From NCBI GenBank assembly GCA_027533455.1, contig JAPZUC010000008.1, forward strand, positions 1 to 64,000: 64,000 bases of DNA, written 5' to 3'. Under the pieces are notes generated by a model that made no database searches, was not told the origin of the DNA, and saw only the letters and a list, made by a program, of their open reading frames with translations. Shown in pieces: positions 15,489 through 24,274 of this stretch. The stretch is from Porphyrobacter sp. Its GTDB lineage: Bacteria > Pseudomonadota > Alphaproteobacteria > Sphingomonadales > Sphingomonadaceae. Both the position numbers and the translations under genes were made by a program. The first letter of the stretch is position 1, and each line of letters begins with the position of its first letter.

Positions 15489-16070
15489 GTGAATCAAGAA
15501 GAAGTCCTGGGCGAATTCCGCCAGTCGGGCGCCCTGCTCGAAGGGCATTTCAAGCTTTCGTCGGGCCGCCATAGCGGACATTACCTGCAATGCGCACGGG
15601 TGCTGATGAACCCTGCCCGCGCCGCCCGGCTGGCCGAAGCAGTGGTCGCCGGCATCCCCGCCGAAGTGCGCGCGCAGATCGACGTGGTCGTCTCGCCCGC
15701 GATGGGCGGGATCATCATCGGCCACGAGGTCGGCCGCGCGCTGGGGCTCGACGCCCTCTTCCTCGAACGGCCTGACGGCGTGTTCCACCTGCGCCGCGGT
15801 TTCGCGCTGGCGAAGGGCGCGAAGGTGCTGATGGTCGAGGATGTTGTCACCACTGGCCTCTCCAGCCGCGAAGCCATTGCCGCGGTCGCGCGCGAAGGCG
15901 GCGAAGTGATCGCCGAGTGCGCAATCATCGACCGGTCCTGCGGATCGGTCGATCTGGGCGTGCCGTTCTACCCGCTGCTCGCCATCGATTTTCCCACCTA
16001 TGACGAGAATGACATCCCTGCCGCGCTGGCGAGCGTAGAGGTAACCAAACCCGGCAGCCGGAAGGAATAA
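15489..16070 (+). CDS. pyrE: Orotate phosphoribosyltransferase
   Basis: 193 residues from a GTG start at 15489, supported by AAGGAG eight bases upstream. The enzyme joins orotate and PRPP to give OMP in pyrimidine synthesis. The PRPP-binding motif V-L-M-V-E-D-V-V-T-T-G-L-S is clear at about residues 115-128, and the H-F-x-L-S-S-G-R-H-S motif near the start is typical. The next gene begins 8 bases downstream. Confidence 0.96.
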   Translation: MNQEEVLGEFRQSGALLEGHFKLSSGRHSGHYLQCARVLMNPARAARLAEAVVAGIPAEVRAQIDVVVSPAMGGIIIGHEVGRALGLDALFLERPDGVFHLRRGFALAKGAKVLMVEDVVTTGLSSREAIAAVAREGGEVIAECAIIDRSCGSVDLGVPFYPLLAIDFPTYDENDIPAALASVEVTKPGSRKE

Positions 16071-16078
16071 CGCAGCCC

Positions 16079-17146
16079 ATGATCCGCACCATCGCCGCCT
16101 TGATCGCGCTCGCGCTTCCGTCAGCGGCGATGGCGGACGATTTCGACGCCGAGCGTATCAATGCGGTGATCGAGCAGGCGAAGTTCGATGGCCACGTGGC
16201 CATTTCGACCCGCATCGAGGACAGCGAGTTTTACCGCTACGGCTATGTCGGCCTAATGCCCGAGCCCACACGCGGGTGGCCTGATGGGCTGACCTGGCGC
16301 TGGGCATCGGTCACCAAGCAGATCGTGGCGATCCTGATCATGCGCGAGGTCGAGCGCGGAACAATCGATCTTGACCAGCCGGTCGCGACCTACCTCCCCG
16401 CCTTCCGCTCCGCCAATGCGGGGACGGCAACGATCCGCAACCTGCTCCAGCACCGCGCCAGACTGCCCAATCCTGCCGATACGCCCGCGTTCTACGATGC
16501 CAACTTCACCGGCAGCCGCGATCCGGTGACCGGCTTCTGCGCCGACCCCGTCACCGGCGCACCGGGCGGCGACTGGGCCTACAATAACTGCGACTTCATG
16601 GTTCTTGGCGCGGTGCTTGAAGCAGTGACTGGCCTCAGCTGGGACAATCTGTACAGGCGCGACATCGCCGGGCCGCTCGGCTTCGAATTCTCGGGTGCCT
16701 ATCCGGGTGAACAATTCACCCGGTGGGGGCATATCGACGGCGTGCGGGAGCCCGAAGTCGACCTGTCGACCTATGGCGCATCGGCAGGGCTCTATGGTGA
16801 GCCGAGCGACATCATCGCCATCAACAACGCTCTGATGCGCGGAGACTTGCTCGGCTCCGAGGCGCTAGCCGAAATGTGGAAAGGCGATCCGGCCTTGGGT
16901 TACATGGCGCTTGGTCAATGGGTGTTCGAGGTGCCGCTCAAAGGCTGCAACGCGCCAGTGAAGATCGTCGAGCGCCGCGGCGATATCGGCGCGGTGCAGG
17001 TGCGCAATTTCATCCTGCCCGACAAGCAGATGGCGGTGGTCGCCTTCTCGCAAAGCAAACCCTTCGATTTCGGCGAAGTGTGGCAAGGGAGCGGCTTCAG
17101 CCATGAACTGCTCGCCGCTGCGGCCTGCCCAGTGGAGACGAAATGA
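16079..17146 (+). CDS. Periplasmic serine hydrolase, class C beta-lactamase/PBP-like family
   Basis: 355 residues with a Sec signal peptide (M-I-R-T-I-A-A-L-I-A-L-A-L-P, cleavage after A-M-A). The S-x-x-K nucleophile motif is W-A-S-V-T-K-Q-I at about residues 77-80, and a Y-x-N motif is visible as W-A-Y-N-N-C-D-F. Members include esterases, D-aminopeptidases and class C beta-lactamases. The specific substrate cannot be told from sequence, and I would not call it a resistance gene. Overlaps pdxJ by ATGA. Confidence 0.85.
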   Translation: MIRTIAALIALALPSAAMADDFDAERINAVIEQAKFDGHVAISTRIEDSEFYRYGYVGLMPEPTRGWPDGLTWRWASVTKQIVAILIMREVERGTIDLDQPVATYLPAFRSANAGTATIRNLLQHRARLPNPADTPAFYDANFTGSRDPVTGFCADPVTGAPGGDWAYNNCDFMVLGAVLEAVTGLSWDNLYRRDIAGPLGFEFSGAYPGEQFTRWGHIDGVREPEVDLSTYGASAGLYGEPSDIIAINNALMRGDLLGSEALAEMWKGDPALGYMALGQWVFEVPLKGCNAPVKIVERRGDIGAVQVRNFILPDKQMAVVAFSQSKPFDFGEVWQGSGFSHELLAAAACPVETK

Positions 17147-17892
17147 CCCTTACCCCTTCCCGCCTTCGCCTCGGCGTCAACATTGATCACGTCGCCACGA
17201 TCCGTAACGCGCGCGGCGGGGATCATCCCGATCCGGTGCGCGCGGCGGAGATCGTCGCGGCGGTGGGCGGCGACGGCATCACCGCGCACCTGCGCGAAGA
17301 CCGCCGCCATATCCGTGACGAGGATCTGGCGCGCATTCAGGCGGCGACCAATCTGCCGCTCAACCTCGAAATGGCGGCGACGTCCGAAATGCTCGCCATC
17401 GCGCTGCGTCACAAGCCGCACGCCGCCTGCATTGTCCCCGAAAAGCGCGAAGAGCGCACCACCGAGGGCGGGCTCGACGCAGCGGGGATGCACAACACGC
17501 TGGTGCCCATCTGCGAGGAACTGCGCAGCGCGGGCATCCGCGTCTCGCTGTTCATCGAAGCGGACGAGCGCCAGCTTGACGCGGCCCTGCGATTGGGCGC
17601 GCCGGTGGTGGAATTCCATACCGGCGAATATGCCCACGCCTTCCTCGACAATGACCGCGAACGGGTCGAACGCGAGCTGCGGCGTATCACCGACATGGCG
17701 GCGCTGGCTGCCAAGAACGGGATCGAGCCGCACGCAGGCCACGGACTCACCTTCGAGAACGTCCAGCCGATCGCCGCCATCCCGCAGATTGCGGAACTCA
17801 ATATCGGCCACTACCTGATCGGCGAGGCGGTCTTTGTAGGCCTCGAAAACGCGATCCGCCGGATGCGCGAATTGATGGATGAAGTGCGCTGA
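17143..17892 (+). CDS. pdxJ: Pyridoxine 5'-phosphate synthase
   Basis: 249 residues. PdxJ condenses 1-deoxyxylulose 5-phosphate with 3-amino-2-oxopropyl phosphate. Diagnostic segments are L-G-V-N-I-D-H-V-A-T-I-R-N-A-R at the start, D-G-I-T-A-H-L-R-E-D-R-R-H-I, and G-H-G-L-T-F-E-N-V near the end, with a TIM-barrel length. Coupled to the preceding hydrolase (ATGA). The pdxJ-acpS-lepB order is a familiar alphaproteobacterial arrangement. Confidence 0.98.
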   Translation: MTLTPSRLRLGVNIDHVATIRNARGGDHPDPVRAAEIVAAVGGDGITAHLREDRRHIRDEDLARIQAATNLPLNLEMAATSEMLAIALRHKPHAACIVPEKREERTTEGGLDAAGMHNTLVPICEELRSAGIRVSLFIEADERQLDAALRLGAPVVEFHTGEYAHAFLDNDRERVERELRRITDMAALAAKNGIEPHAGHGLTFENVQPIAAIPQIAELNIGHYLIGEAVFVGLENAIRRMRELMDEVR

Positions 17893-18173
17893 GCGAGCCT
17901 GACCTGCCTGCCCTGACCGGCGAACAGAAGCGTTGGGCCTTCGGCGCGGCGGCGCTGTTCCTGCTCGCGGTGGGGTTTCTCGGCTTTGCGCTCAATACCG
18001 GGGTAATGCGGGTCTTCGCGGTTGGCTGGGTGGCACTGATGATCTTCGGTTTTGTCGGAGCAACCAAGGCCGCCAAGGGCGACTTTGCGCATCCGCTGTT
18101 CAAGTCGCAGGTGCTGCTCCATGTGATGGCGCTGGGGCTGCTGGTCGCTGTCATCATAAAGGCCTTCATGTGA
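17889..18173 (+). CDS. Small two/three-helix membrane protein, probable CTG start
   Basis: 94 residues if translation starts at the CTG at 17889, which overlaps the pdxJ stop as CTGA, mirroring the ATGA/GTGA couplings around it. The only conventional start in this frame is a GTG at 17970, which would cut the first membrane helix in half. The upstream frame has a credible hydrophilic start ([15 protein letters not shown]), then helices [26 protein letters not shown] and [13 protein letters not shown]. No family recognised. Its stop overlaps the acpS start. Confidence 0.7.
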   Translation: MSEPDLPALTGEQKRWAFGAAALFLLAVGFLGFALNTGVMRVFAVGWVALMIFGFVGATKAAKGDFAHPLFKSQVLLHVMALGLLVAVIIKAFM

Positions 18174-18574
18174 TCATCGGAATGGGCTCAGACCTCTGCA
18201 ACGTCGAGCGGATCGCCAATTCGCTCGCCCGCTATGGCGAGCGGTTCGAGAACCGCGTCTTTACCGACATCGAGATCGCCAAGGCCCGCCGCCGGCCTTT
18301 CACCATCGCCGGCACCTATGCCAAGCGCTTCGCCGCCAAGGAGGCTTTCTCCAAGGCGGTCGGCACCGGGTTCAAGCGCGGGGTGTTCATGAAGGACATC
18401 GGGGTCGTCAATGCCCCCTCGGGCGCGCCGACGCTGGCGCTGACCGGGGGGGCGGCTTTGCGGCTTGAAGAAATGACGCCGGAAGGGCATGAGGCGCGCA
18501 TCCACCTGACCCTTACCGACGATCACCCTTGGGCGCAGGCCTTCGTGATCATCGAAGCCATCCCCCTACGCTAG
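18170..18574 (+). CDS. acpS: Holo-[acyl-carrier-protein] synthase
   Basis: 134 residues from a GTG start at 18170 (V-I-I-G-M-G-S-D-L), overlapping the previous stop as GTGA. AcpS moves the 4'-phosphopantetheine arm of CoA onto acyl carrier protein. The Mg2+/CoA-binding motifs are [13 protein letters not shown] and [10 protein letters not shown]. In the pdxJ-acpS-lepB group. Confidence 0.95.
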   Translation: MIIGMGSDLCNVERIANSLARYGERFENRVFTDIEIAKARRRPFTIAGTYAKRFAAKEAFSKAVGTGFKRGVFMKDIGVVNAPSGAPTLALTGGAALRLEEMTPEGHEARIHLTLTDDHPWAQAFVIIEAIPLR

Positions 18575-18583
18575 GCCCAGCCC

Positions 18584-19474
18584 ATGGCGACACTCGAAAG
18601 CCCGCCCGTGACCGACAGCGAAACCCACGAAAAGATCAACTGGTTCGCCGAAATTCGCGGCCTCGGCTTGATGCTGATTGCCGTGCTGGCGTTCCATAGC
18701 CTTGTAGCCAAGCCGTTCTATATCCCCTCCACCTCGATGATGCCGACCCTGTGGGTGGGTGACCGGCTGGTGGTGAGCAAGTATCCCTATGGCTGGTCAT
18801 GGGCCTCGGCGAGCTTCCATCTGCTGCCGCGAAGCACGTGGCGCGTCCTGCCGCAGACACCGGAATATGGCGACATCGTCATCCCCGTCCACCCGACCCG
18901 CGACGAGGATTACATCAAGCGCGTGGTCGCGCTGCCGGGCGACACCATCGAAGTGAAGGGGGGCCAGATCATCCTCAACGGCAAGGCCATTAAGCGCGAG
19001 GTCGTGCCATCCGTGCGCCTGCCGTTCGAGCCTGACCTGATGTGCGCCGACGGTATCGGGGAGCACCCCTGCCTCGATTCCTACGAGCAGTTCCGCAGGA
19101 CCGGCCCCGACGGGAAGGACTATTTCGATCCGCCAACCTGGCGCGAAACCTTTACCAACGGCGCGACCTTCCTGACGATCGACTACATGGAACAGGAGCT
19201 CGACAATTTCGGGCCCTATACCGTGCCGCCCGAGAGCGTGTTCGTGATGGGCGACAACCGCGACCTCTCGGCTGACAGCCGTGCGCCCCTGCCGCGCGGG
19301 CTGGGGCAAGGCGCGGTGCCGCTGGCCAATATCGGCGGGCGCGCGGAGTTCATCACCTTCAGCCTTGATGGCTCCACCACCTGGAACCCGGCGACGTGGT
19401 TCTCTAGCCTGCGGGGCGACCGCGCGTGGACGACCCTGCGCCCGGCCATCGCCGAGAATGCGGCGGCCAAGTAA
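18584..19474 (+). CDS. lepB: Signal peptidase I
   Basis: 296 residues. One N-terminal membrane helix (L-G-L-M-L-I-A-V-L-A-F) anchors the periplasmic protease. The catalytic serine is in I-P-S-T-S-M-M-P-T-L, the lysine in Y-I-K-R-V-V-A-L-P-G-D, and box E is G-D-N-R-D-L-S-A-D-S-R. The length and a ~60-residue insertion between boxes D and E match the Gram-negative form. Nine bases after acpS. The rnc-era pair often found next in alphaproteobacteria does not follow here. Confidence 0.96.
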   Translation: MATLESPPVTDSETHEKINWFAEIRGLGLMLIAVLAFHSLVAKPFYIPSTSMMPTLWVGDRLVVSKYPYGWSWASASFHLLPRSTWRVLPQTPEYGDIVIPVHPTRDEDYIKRVVALPGDTIEVKGGQIILNGKAIKREVVPSVRLPFEPDLMCADGIGEHPCLDSYEQFRRTGPDGKDYFDPPTWRETFTNGATFLTIDYMEQELDNFGPYTVPPESVFVMGDNRDLSADSRAPLPRGLGQGAVPLANIGGRAEFITFSLDGSTTWNPATWFSSLRGDRAWTTLRPAIAENAAAK

Positions 19475-19492
19475 CTTCGAAGGGTGCCAAGC

Positions 19493-20638
19493 ATGGCCCG
19501 CAAGTTCCTCTACTTCGTTGCCTTCTGCATCATTCTGGTGATCACGGCAGGCTTTCTGCTGGCACTGTTTCCGGGGCCTCTGACGCGGCTGGCGACTGTG
19601 CCTTCGGTCGCCTTTGCACCGGTCAAACCGCTTGCAGCCAACGCTTATGAAGACCCTGCGCTGTGGTATTCGCGCCCCGGCATCGGGAAGAGCGATCCGG
19701 CGCGCTGGCAACCCGCCTTTGCCGGTCACCGCGGCCTGCTGCCCACCCCCGCCGAACCGCAGCAGCGCTTTGCCGTCTTCTTTGTCCACCCCACCAGCTA
19801 CCGCAGCCGCGCCAGCTGGAATGCCCCGCTCGAAAACGGCGGCGATCCCGAAGCCGAGCGCATCGCGCGCGTCTTCCTGCGCGGCATGGCGAGCCCCTTC
19901 AACGCCGCGAAGGAAATCTGGGCGCCGCGCTACCGGCAGGCGACGATGGGCGCTTTCCTCACCGACAAGCCCGAAGGCGCGCAGGCGATCGATGCCGCCT
20001 ATGCCGATGTGCGCGAGGCGTTCCGCTTCTTCATCGCCTCTGTCGATCCGGGCGCACCGATTGTGCTCGCCGGCCATTCGCAAGGCTCGCTACACCTGAA
20101 GCGCCTGATCGCAGAGGAGGTGAAAGGCACACCGCTCGCGCAGCGGCTGGTGGCGGCCTATCTGATCGGATGGCCCGTCTCCACGACCCACGATCTCCCC
20201 GCACTGGGTCTGCCCGCCTGCTCCTCGGCCGGCCAGACCGGCTGTGTCATCAGCTGGTCGAGCTTCGCCGAGCCTGCTGATCCTGCGCTTGTGCTGGAAG
20301 CCTATGCCCGGATGCCCGCGCTCGATGGCAAGGCACCGGGGAGCGATCCGATGCTGTGCAGCAATCCCCTTACCGGCACCACCGGCGGCGCGGCGCCTGC
20401 CAGCGCCAACCTCGGCACGCTGGTGCCCGAGGCGAGCATGGAGAACGGGAGCCTCGTCCCCGCTCTGGTGCCGGCGAAGTGCGACAAGCGCGGACTGCTG
20501 CTGATCGGCCCGCCGCCCGAGATGGGCAGCTTCGTACTGCCGGGCAACAATTACCACGTCTACGACCTGCCGCTGTTCTGGGCGAACACCAAGGCGGATG
20601 TGGTGCGACGGGTGGACGCATGGAAGCCCGCGAATTGA
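19493..20638 (+). CDS. DUF3089 alpha/beta-hydrolase-like protein
   Basis: 381 residues from the ATG at 19493. A signal anchor (F-L-Y-F-V-A-F-C-I-I-L-V-I-T-A-G) points to export. The DUF3089 hallmarks are V-F-F-V-H-P-T-S-Y (oxyanion region) and L-A-G-H-S-Q-G-S (nucleophile elbow, serine near residue 200), plus a late N-N-Y-H-V-Y-D with a candidate histidine. Probably an esterase or lipase; substrate unknown. The end overlaps the ruvX start by 19 bases. Confidence 0.85.
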   Translation: MARKFLYFVAFCIILVITAGFLLALFPGPLTRLATVPSVAFAPVKPLAANAYEDPALWYSRPGIGKSDPARWQPAFAGHRGLLPTPAEPQQRFAVFFVHPTSYRSRASWNAPLENGGDPEAERIARVFLRGMASPFNAAKEIWAPRYRQATMGAFLTDKPEGAQAIDAAYADVREAFRFFIASVDPGAPIVLAGHSQGSLHLKRLIAEEVKGTPLAQRLVAAYLIGWPVSTTHDLPALGLPACSSAGQTGCVISWSSFAEPADPALVLEAYARMPALDGKAPGSDPMLCSNPLTGTTGGAAPASANLGTLVPEASMENGSLVPALVPAKCDKRGLLLIGPPPEMGSFVLPGNNYHVYDLPLFWANTKADVVRRVDAWKPAN

Positions 20639-21108
20639 TCTTCGAGGACGCGCGCAGCTTCGGCGAGGCTGTGGGGGAAGCGGGCGGTGTGCTGCTCGGG
20701 CTCGACCTCGGCACCAAGACCCTCGGCACGGCGACCTGCGATGCTGGCTGGCGGTTTGCCACCAACGGCACGACGATCAGCCGAGGCAAGTGGGGCCGCG
20801 ACCGCGAGACGCTGGCCGCGCTGATCAAGTCGCGCAGCATTCGCGGCATCGTGCTCGGCCTGCCACGCAACATGGACGGATCCGAAGGCCCGCGCGCGCA
20901 GGCCTCCCGCGCCTATGCCCGCAATTGCGCCGAGGCCTTCGCGCTTCCCATCCTGCTGTGGGACGAACGCTGGTCGACCCAGGCTGCCGAAGCTGCGATG
21001 ATCGGGCAGGACATGAGCCGCGCCAAACGCGCCGCCGCGATCGACAGCCATGCGGCCGCGGTGATCCTGCAAGGCGCGATCGACCGGTTGGCGGGCGGAG
21101 TGCTGTAG
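20620..21108 (+). CDS. ruvX: RuvX/YqgF, Holliday-junction resolvase-like / pre-16S rRNA nuclease
   Basis: 162 residues from the ATG at 20620. RNase H-like fold: first strand L-G-L-D-L-G-T-K-T-L-G-T-A with the catalytic Asp, then G-L-P-R-N-M-D-G-S-E-G-P (the G-x-P-x-x-x-x-G-x-x signature), W-D-E-R-W-S-T, and D-S-H-A-A-A-V-I-L carrying the last acidic residue. In E. coli the family trims the 5' end of 16S rRNA. An N-terminal extension of about 20 residues precedes the core. The 19-base overlap with the DUF3089 gene implies co-translation. Confidence 0.93.
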   Translation: MEARELIFEDARSFGEAVGEAGGVLLGLDLGTKTLGTATCDAGWRFATNGTTISRGKWGRDRETLAALIKSRSIRGIVLGLPRNMDGSEGPRAQASRAYARNCAEAFALPILLWDERWSTQAAEAAMIGQDMSRAKRAAAIDSHAAAVILQGAIDRLAGGVL

Positions 21109-21163
21109 CCCCTCGCAATTCTGGCATTGCAACGCCTGCGCCCCTGCCCCTATGCCCCCGCCC

Positions 21164-21646
21164 ATGAATACCCCCACCCCTCGGTTCGACGCGCGCGAGG
21201 CGTCCAAGTGGTTCTTTCGCCACGGCCATACCGGCTGGCTGGGCCTGCGCTTCACCGATCAGGGGGAGAACTGGGTCGAGCTCGAACTGCCATGGCGCGA
21301 GGATCTGATCGGGGACGCTAGCCAGCACGTGCTTGCCTCCGGCCCGATCATCAGCCTGATGGACATGGCCAGCGGCATGGCGATCTGGCAGACGCGCGGC
21401 ACCTTCCAGCCGGTCGCCACGCTCGACCTCAGGGTCGATTACCAGCGCCCCGCGCGTGAAAGGGCGAGCGTCAAGGGGCGCGTGGAGTGCTACCGCATCA
21501 CGCGCTCGGCCGCCTTTGTGCGCGGCATCGCCTATGATGACGACCCGTCCGATCCTGTCGCGCATGTCGCAGGCTGCTTCATGACCATCGGTGCAGACCC
21601 GCGCGAGGAAAACCCTGCACTGAACGGCGCGCCCGGCAATGGCTGA
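21164..21646 (+). CDS. PaaI-type hotdog-fold thioesterase
   Basis: 160 residues if started at the ATG at 21164; an in-frame ATG at 21152 adds four. Hotdog features are G-P-I-I-S-L-M-D-M-A-S-G-M-A-I (the catalytic helix with Asp) and V-A-T-L-D-L-R-V-D-Y-Q-R-P-A. It likely hydrolyses acyl-CoA thioesters. Its end overlaps a second, related thioesterase by 8 bases; the pair may form a hetero-oligomer, which is inference. Confidence 0.85.
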   Translation: MNTPTPRFDAREASKWFFRHGHTGWLGLRFTDQGENWVELELPWREDLIGDASQHVLASGPIISLMDMASGMAIWQTRGTFQPVATLDLRVDYQRPARERASVKGRVECYRITRSAAFVRGIAYDDDPSDPVAHVAGCFMTIGADPREENPALNGAPGNG

Positions 21647-22037
21647 CGCACCACACCAGCTGCCACCCTATGCCCGCTCGCTCGGCGTTGTGCTGACTGG
21701 CCAGTACGAGGGCGAGATGCCGGTGCTGACGGTCGATTTCGGGCCGATGGTGGAAGGGCGTCCCCAGCATTTCCACGGCGGGGCGACCGCCGGGCTGCTC
21801 GAGAACGCGGGCTATGCCGCGCTACGCACCGCGCTGATCGCGGCGGGACGCGATCCCAAGCTGAAGCCGATCAACATCACGGTGCAGTATCTCGCTGCGG
21901 GCAAATCGCAGGCGAGCTTTGCGGTGGGACGCATCACCCGGCTAGGGCGGCGCAACGCCAACATCACGGTCGAAGCCTGGCAGACTGACCGCGCCCGGCC
22001 CATCGCCACCGCGGTGATGAACATCCTGATGGTGTGA
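21639..22037 (+). CDS. Second PaaI-type hotdog-fold thioesterase
   Basis: 132 residues. H-F-H-G-G-A-T-A-G-L-L-E-N-A-G-Y-A is the typical H-G-G-x-x-x-x-L-x-E/D catalytic motif, followed by the core strand P-I-N-I-T-V-Q-Y-L. It differs from its upstream neighbour in having the full H-G-G motif, so it is the better candidate for an active acyl-CoA thioesterase. Convergent with the PBP gene 9 bases away. Confidence 0.87.
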   Translation: MADAPHQLPPYARSLGVVLTGQYEGEMPVLTVDFGPMVEGRPQHFHGGATAGLLENAGYAALRTALIAAGRDPKLKPINITVQYLAAGKSQASFAVGRITRLGRRNANITVEAWQTDRARPIATAVMNILMV

Positions 22038-22046
22038 TCCGCCCGC

Positions 22047-24230
22047 TTACAGCGGCGGACTGGGCGAGGTTGCAGGCGCAGGCTTCACAACCACCCCGCC
22101 CTCGTTGACCCGCAGTTCAACCGGCACCCCGTTCTGCTTGATCGTCACCCCGCCCTCGTCGACCCGGACGCTCGTGCCGTCCTGACCCAGCGGGATTTCC
22201 TGCCCTTCGAGCACGTCGAGCGGCTGGACCGGGCCTTCGGGATCTGGCGTGTCTTGCGCCACGGGTGCAGGGGCGGCTTCGATCTTGAGCGCGCCGTACA
22301 TGAAATCGCGCCAGATGCGCGCCGGCAGGCTGCCGCCGGTGACACCGTTCAGGGGCGTATTGTCGTCGTTGCCGATCCACACCCCCACCACCAGATCGCC
22401 CGCATAACCGACGAACAGCGCATCGCGGTAATCCTGCGTCGTGCCGGTCTTGCCGAAGTTCGCGATCGGCAGCGAAGCGTTGCGCCCGGTCCCGCGGTTG
22501 ATGGCGGCACGCAGCATCTCTTCCAGATCCTCGTGCTCGCCCGAAGACATCGAATCCGTGCGCGTCGTGATCCATTCCCAGATGCTGCGGTCGCCACGCG
22601 GAAAGGCGTAGGGCTCGACCGGGTACTCGTTGGCCGCGATCCCGGCATAGGCGGCAGTCAGCGCCATCAGCGTCATCGACGACGTGCCGAGCGCAAGGCT
22701 CGGGTCGCCATCCGCCATCGGCGCGGTGATGCCGAGGCGGCGCGCGGTGGCGATCACCTTGTCGCTGCCGACCGCCTGGAACAGCCGCACCGCCGCGACA
22801 TTGCTCGATTGCGCAAAAGCATCCTTCAGCGTGATCTGCGGCGAATATTGCTCGCGCGCGTTTTTGGGGCGGTAGGACCCTTGCGTGATCGGGGTGTTGG
22901 GGATGGTGTCGTCCGGCTCCCACCCGTTCTCCAGCGCGGCGAGGTAGACGATTGTCTTGAAGGTCGACCCCGGCTGGCGGCGGGCCTGCGTGGCGCGGTT
23001 GAAGGGCGACTTGCGATAGTCGCGCCCCCCGACCATCGCCACGACCTCGCCATTGCGCCGCATGGCGACCAGCGCGACCTGAGCGCCCCCCACCGGCGCG
23101 CGCGCGACAATGCGGTTGGCGAGCGCCTGCAGCCGCGAATCCAGCGTGGTGGTGAGCGTCTGCTTGGAATAGCTCGCGTCGATCCCCTCACGCGCCAGCG
23201 GCAGCGCCCAGTCGGCGAAATAGGTGCCGGTCGGGAGGTTGTCGTCGCGGGTGCGCACGTCGATGCGCGGATCGGGCAAGGCATCGGCCTCGGCCTGCGT
23301 GAGATAGCCCACTGCGACCATCGACTTGATGACCAGCTCCATCCGCTTTTGCGCCTTGTCGTAATGCTTGGTCGGGGCGAACCGCGACGGCGCCTGCAGC
23401 AGTCCCGCCAGCATCGCCGCCTGTTCGGGCCGCAGCTTTTCGGGCTGGCGGTAGAAATAGTGGAGGCTGGCGGCGCGAAGGCCATACTGGTTGTCGCCGA
23501 AATAGGCGTTGGACAGATAGCGTTCGAGGATCTCGTCCTTGGTCAGCCAGCTTTCCAGCCAAAGCGCAATCAGCGCCTCGCGCGCCTTGCGGCTGATGGA
23601 CTGTTCGGGCGTGAGGAAGGTGAACTTGGCAAGCTGCTGGGTGATCGTCGAACCCCCGCCATAGCCCGTCCACGCCGCCCGGGCGATGCCGCGCGGATCG
23701 ATGCCCCAGTGCGAATAGAAGCGCCTGTCCTCGATCGCGATGAAGGCCTGCGCCACGTGCGGCGGCAGGTCCTTGATCTTCACCGGTGCCTCGACAATCG
23801 CCCCCTGCCGCGCGATCGGCGTGCCATCGCTGGCAAGCAGCGTCACCTGCGGCAGGGCAATGGGTTCAAGGCTTTTGGAAAGCGGCGCGGTGAAGGTGAG
23901 CCAGCCGATCAGCAGCGCGAAGGTTGCGAGGAAGGCCAGGATGCCCCGTGCCGTCAACCACAGCTTGGAGCGGCCCTGCCAGTAATCGCGCTGCCACCAG
24001 CGCAGGCGGCGCCTATGCGCAACCTCCAGCGCCTCGTCGACCAGACCCAGTCTGCAATCCCAGTGGTCGAAATCGGGTTTGGCAGATCCGCGCGGGCGCG
24101 GGAGATCGTCGTCATCATCGTCATCAAGCGGACGGTTGGATTCGTAGAGCGGGTAGAAGCCGGCAGGCATACCCGATCTATCCCGAGCGCGGCTACGCGA
24201 GCCTTTCCAGAATCGGTCGAAGAACGCCAT
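22047..24230 (-). CDS. Bifunctional penicillin-binding protein, PBP1A family
   Basis: 727 residues. A cytoplasmic N-terminus with a run of seven Asp (about residues 37-43) is followed by one membrane helix (I-L-A-F-L-A-T-F-A-L-L-I-G-W-L). The glycosyltransferase domain (about 150-330) shows A-I-E-D-R-R-F-Y-S-H-W-G and G-S-T-I-T-Q-Q-L-A-K. The transpeptidase domain has the serine motif G-S-T-F-K-T-I-V, an S-x-N motif S-S-N-V-A, and K-T-G-T-T. It polymerises and crosslinks peptidoglycan. The C-terminal ~70 residues are Pro/Val-rich repeats (V-R-V-D-E-G-G-V, V-N-E-G-G-V-V) of unclear role. Close in kind to sphingomonad PBP1 proteins. Confidence 0.92.
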   Translation of the reverse strand: MAFFDRFWKGSRSRARDRSGMPAGFYPLYESNRPLDDDDDDDLPRPRGSAKPDFDHWDCRLGLVDEALEVAHRRRLRWWQRDYWQGRSKLWLTARGILAFLATFALLIGWLTFTAPLSKSLEPIALPQVTLLASDGTPIARQGAIVEAPVKIKDLPPHVAQAFIAIEDRRFYSHWGIDPRGIARAAWTGYGGGSTITQQLAKFTFLTPEQSISRKAREALIALWLESWLTKDEILERYLSNAYFGDNQYGLRAASLHYFYRQPEKLRPEQAAMLAGLLQAPSRFAPTKHYDKAQKRMELVIKSMVAVGYLTQAEADALPDPRIDVRTRDDNLPTGTYFADWALPLAREGIDASYSKQTLTTTLDSRLQALANRIVARAPVGGAQVALVAMRRNGEVVAMVGGRDYRKSPFNRATQARRQPGSTFKTIVYLAALENGWEPDDTIPNTPITQGSYRPKNAREQYSPQITLKDAFAQSSNVAAVRLFQAVGSDKVIATARRLGITAPMADGDPSLALGTSSMTLMALTAAYAGIAANEYPVEPYAFPRGDRSIWEWITTRTDSMSSGEHEDLEEMLRAAINRGTGRNASLPIANFGKTGTTQDYRDALFVGYAGDLVVGVWIGNDDNTPLNGVTGGSLPARIWRDFMYGALKIEAAPAPVAQDTPDPEGPVQPLDVLEGQEIPLGQDGTSVRVDEGGVTIKQNGVPVELRVNEGGVVVKPAPATSPSPPL

Positions 24231-24274
24231 GGTGGAGGCTGTGTTACCAGCCTAGAACAGTGGCAAGCAAGCGG

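Noticed and set aside
16079..17146. Calling the serine hydrolase an AmpC-type resistance gene
   Set aside because: The S-x-x-K family is broad and the class C active-site context is not matched beyond the S-x-x-K and Y-x-N motifs; no ampR neighbour.
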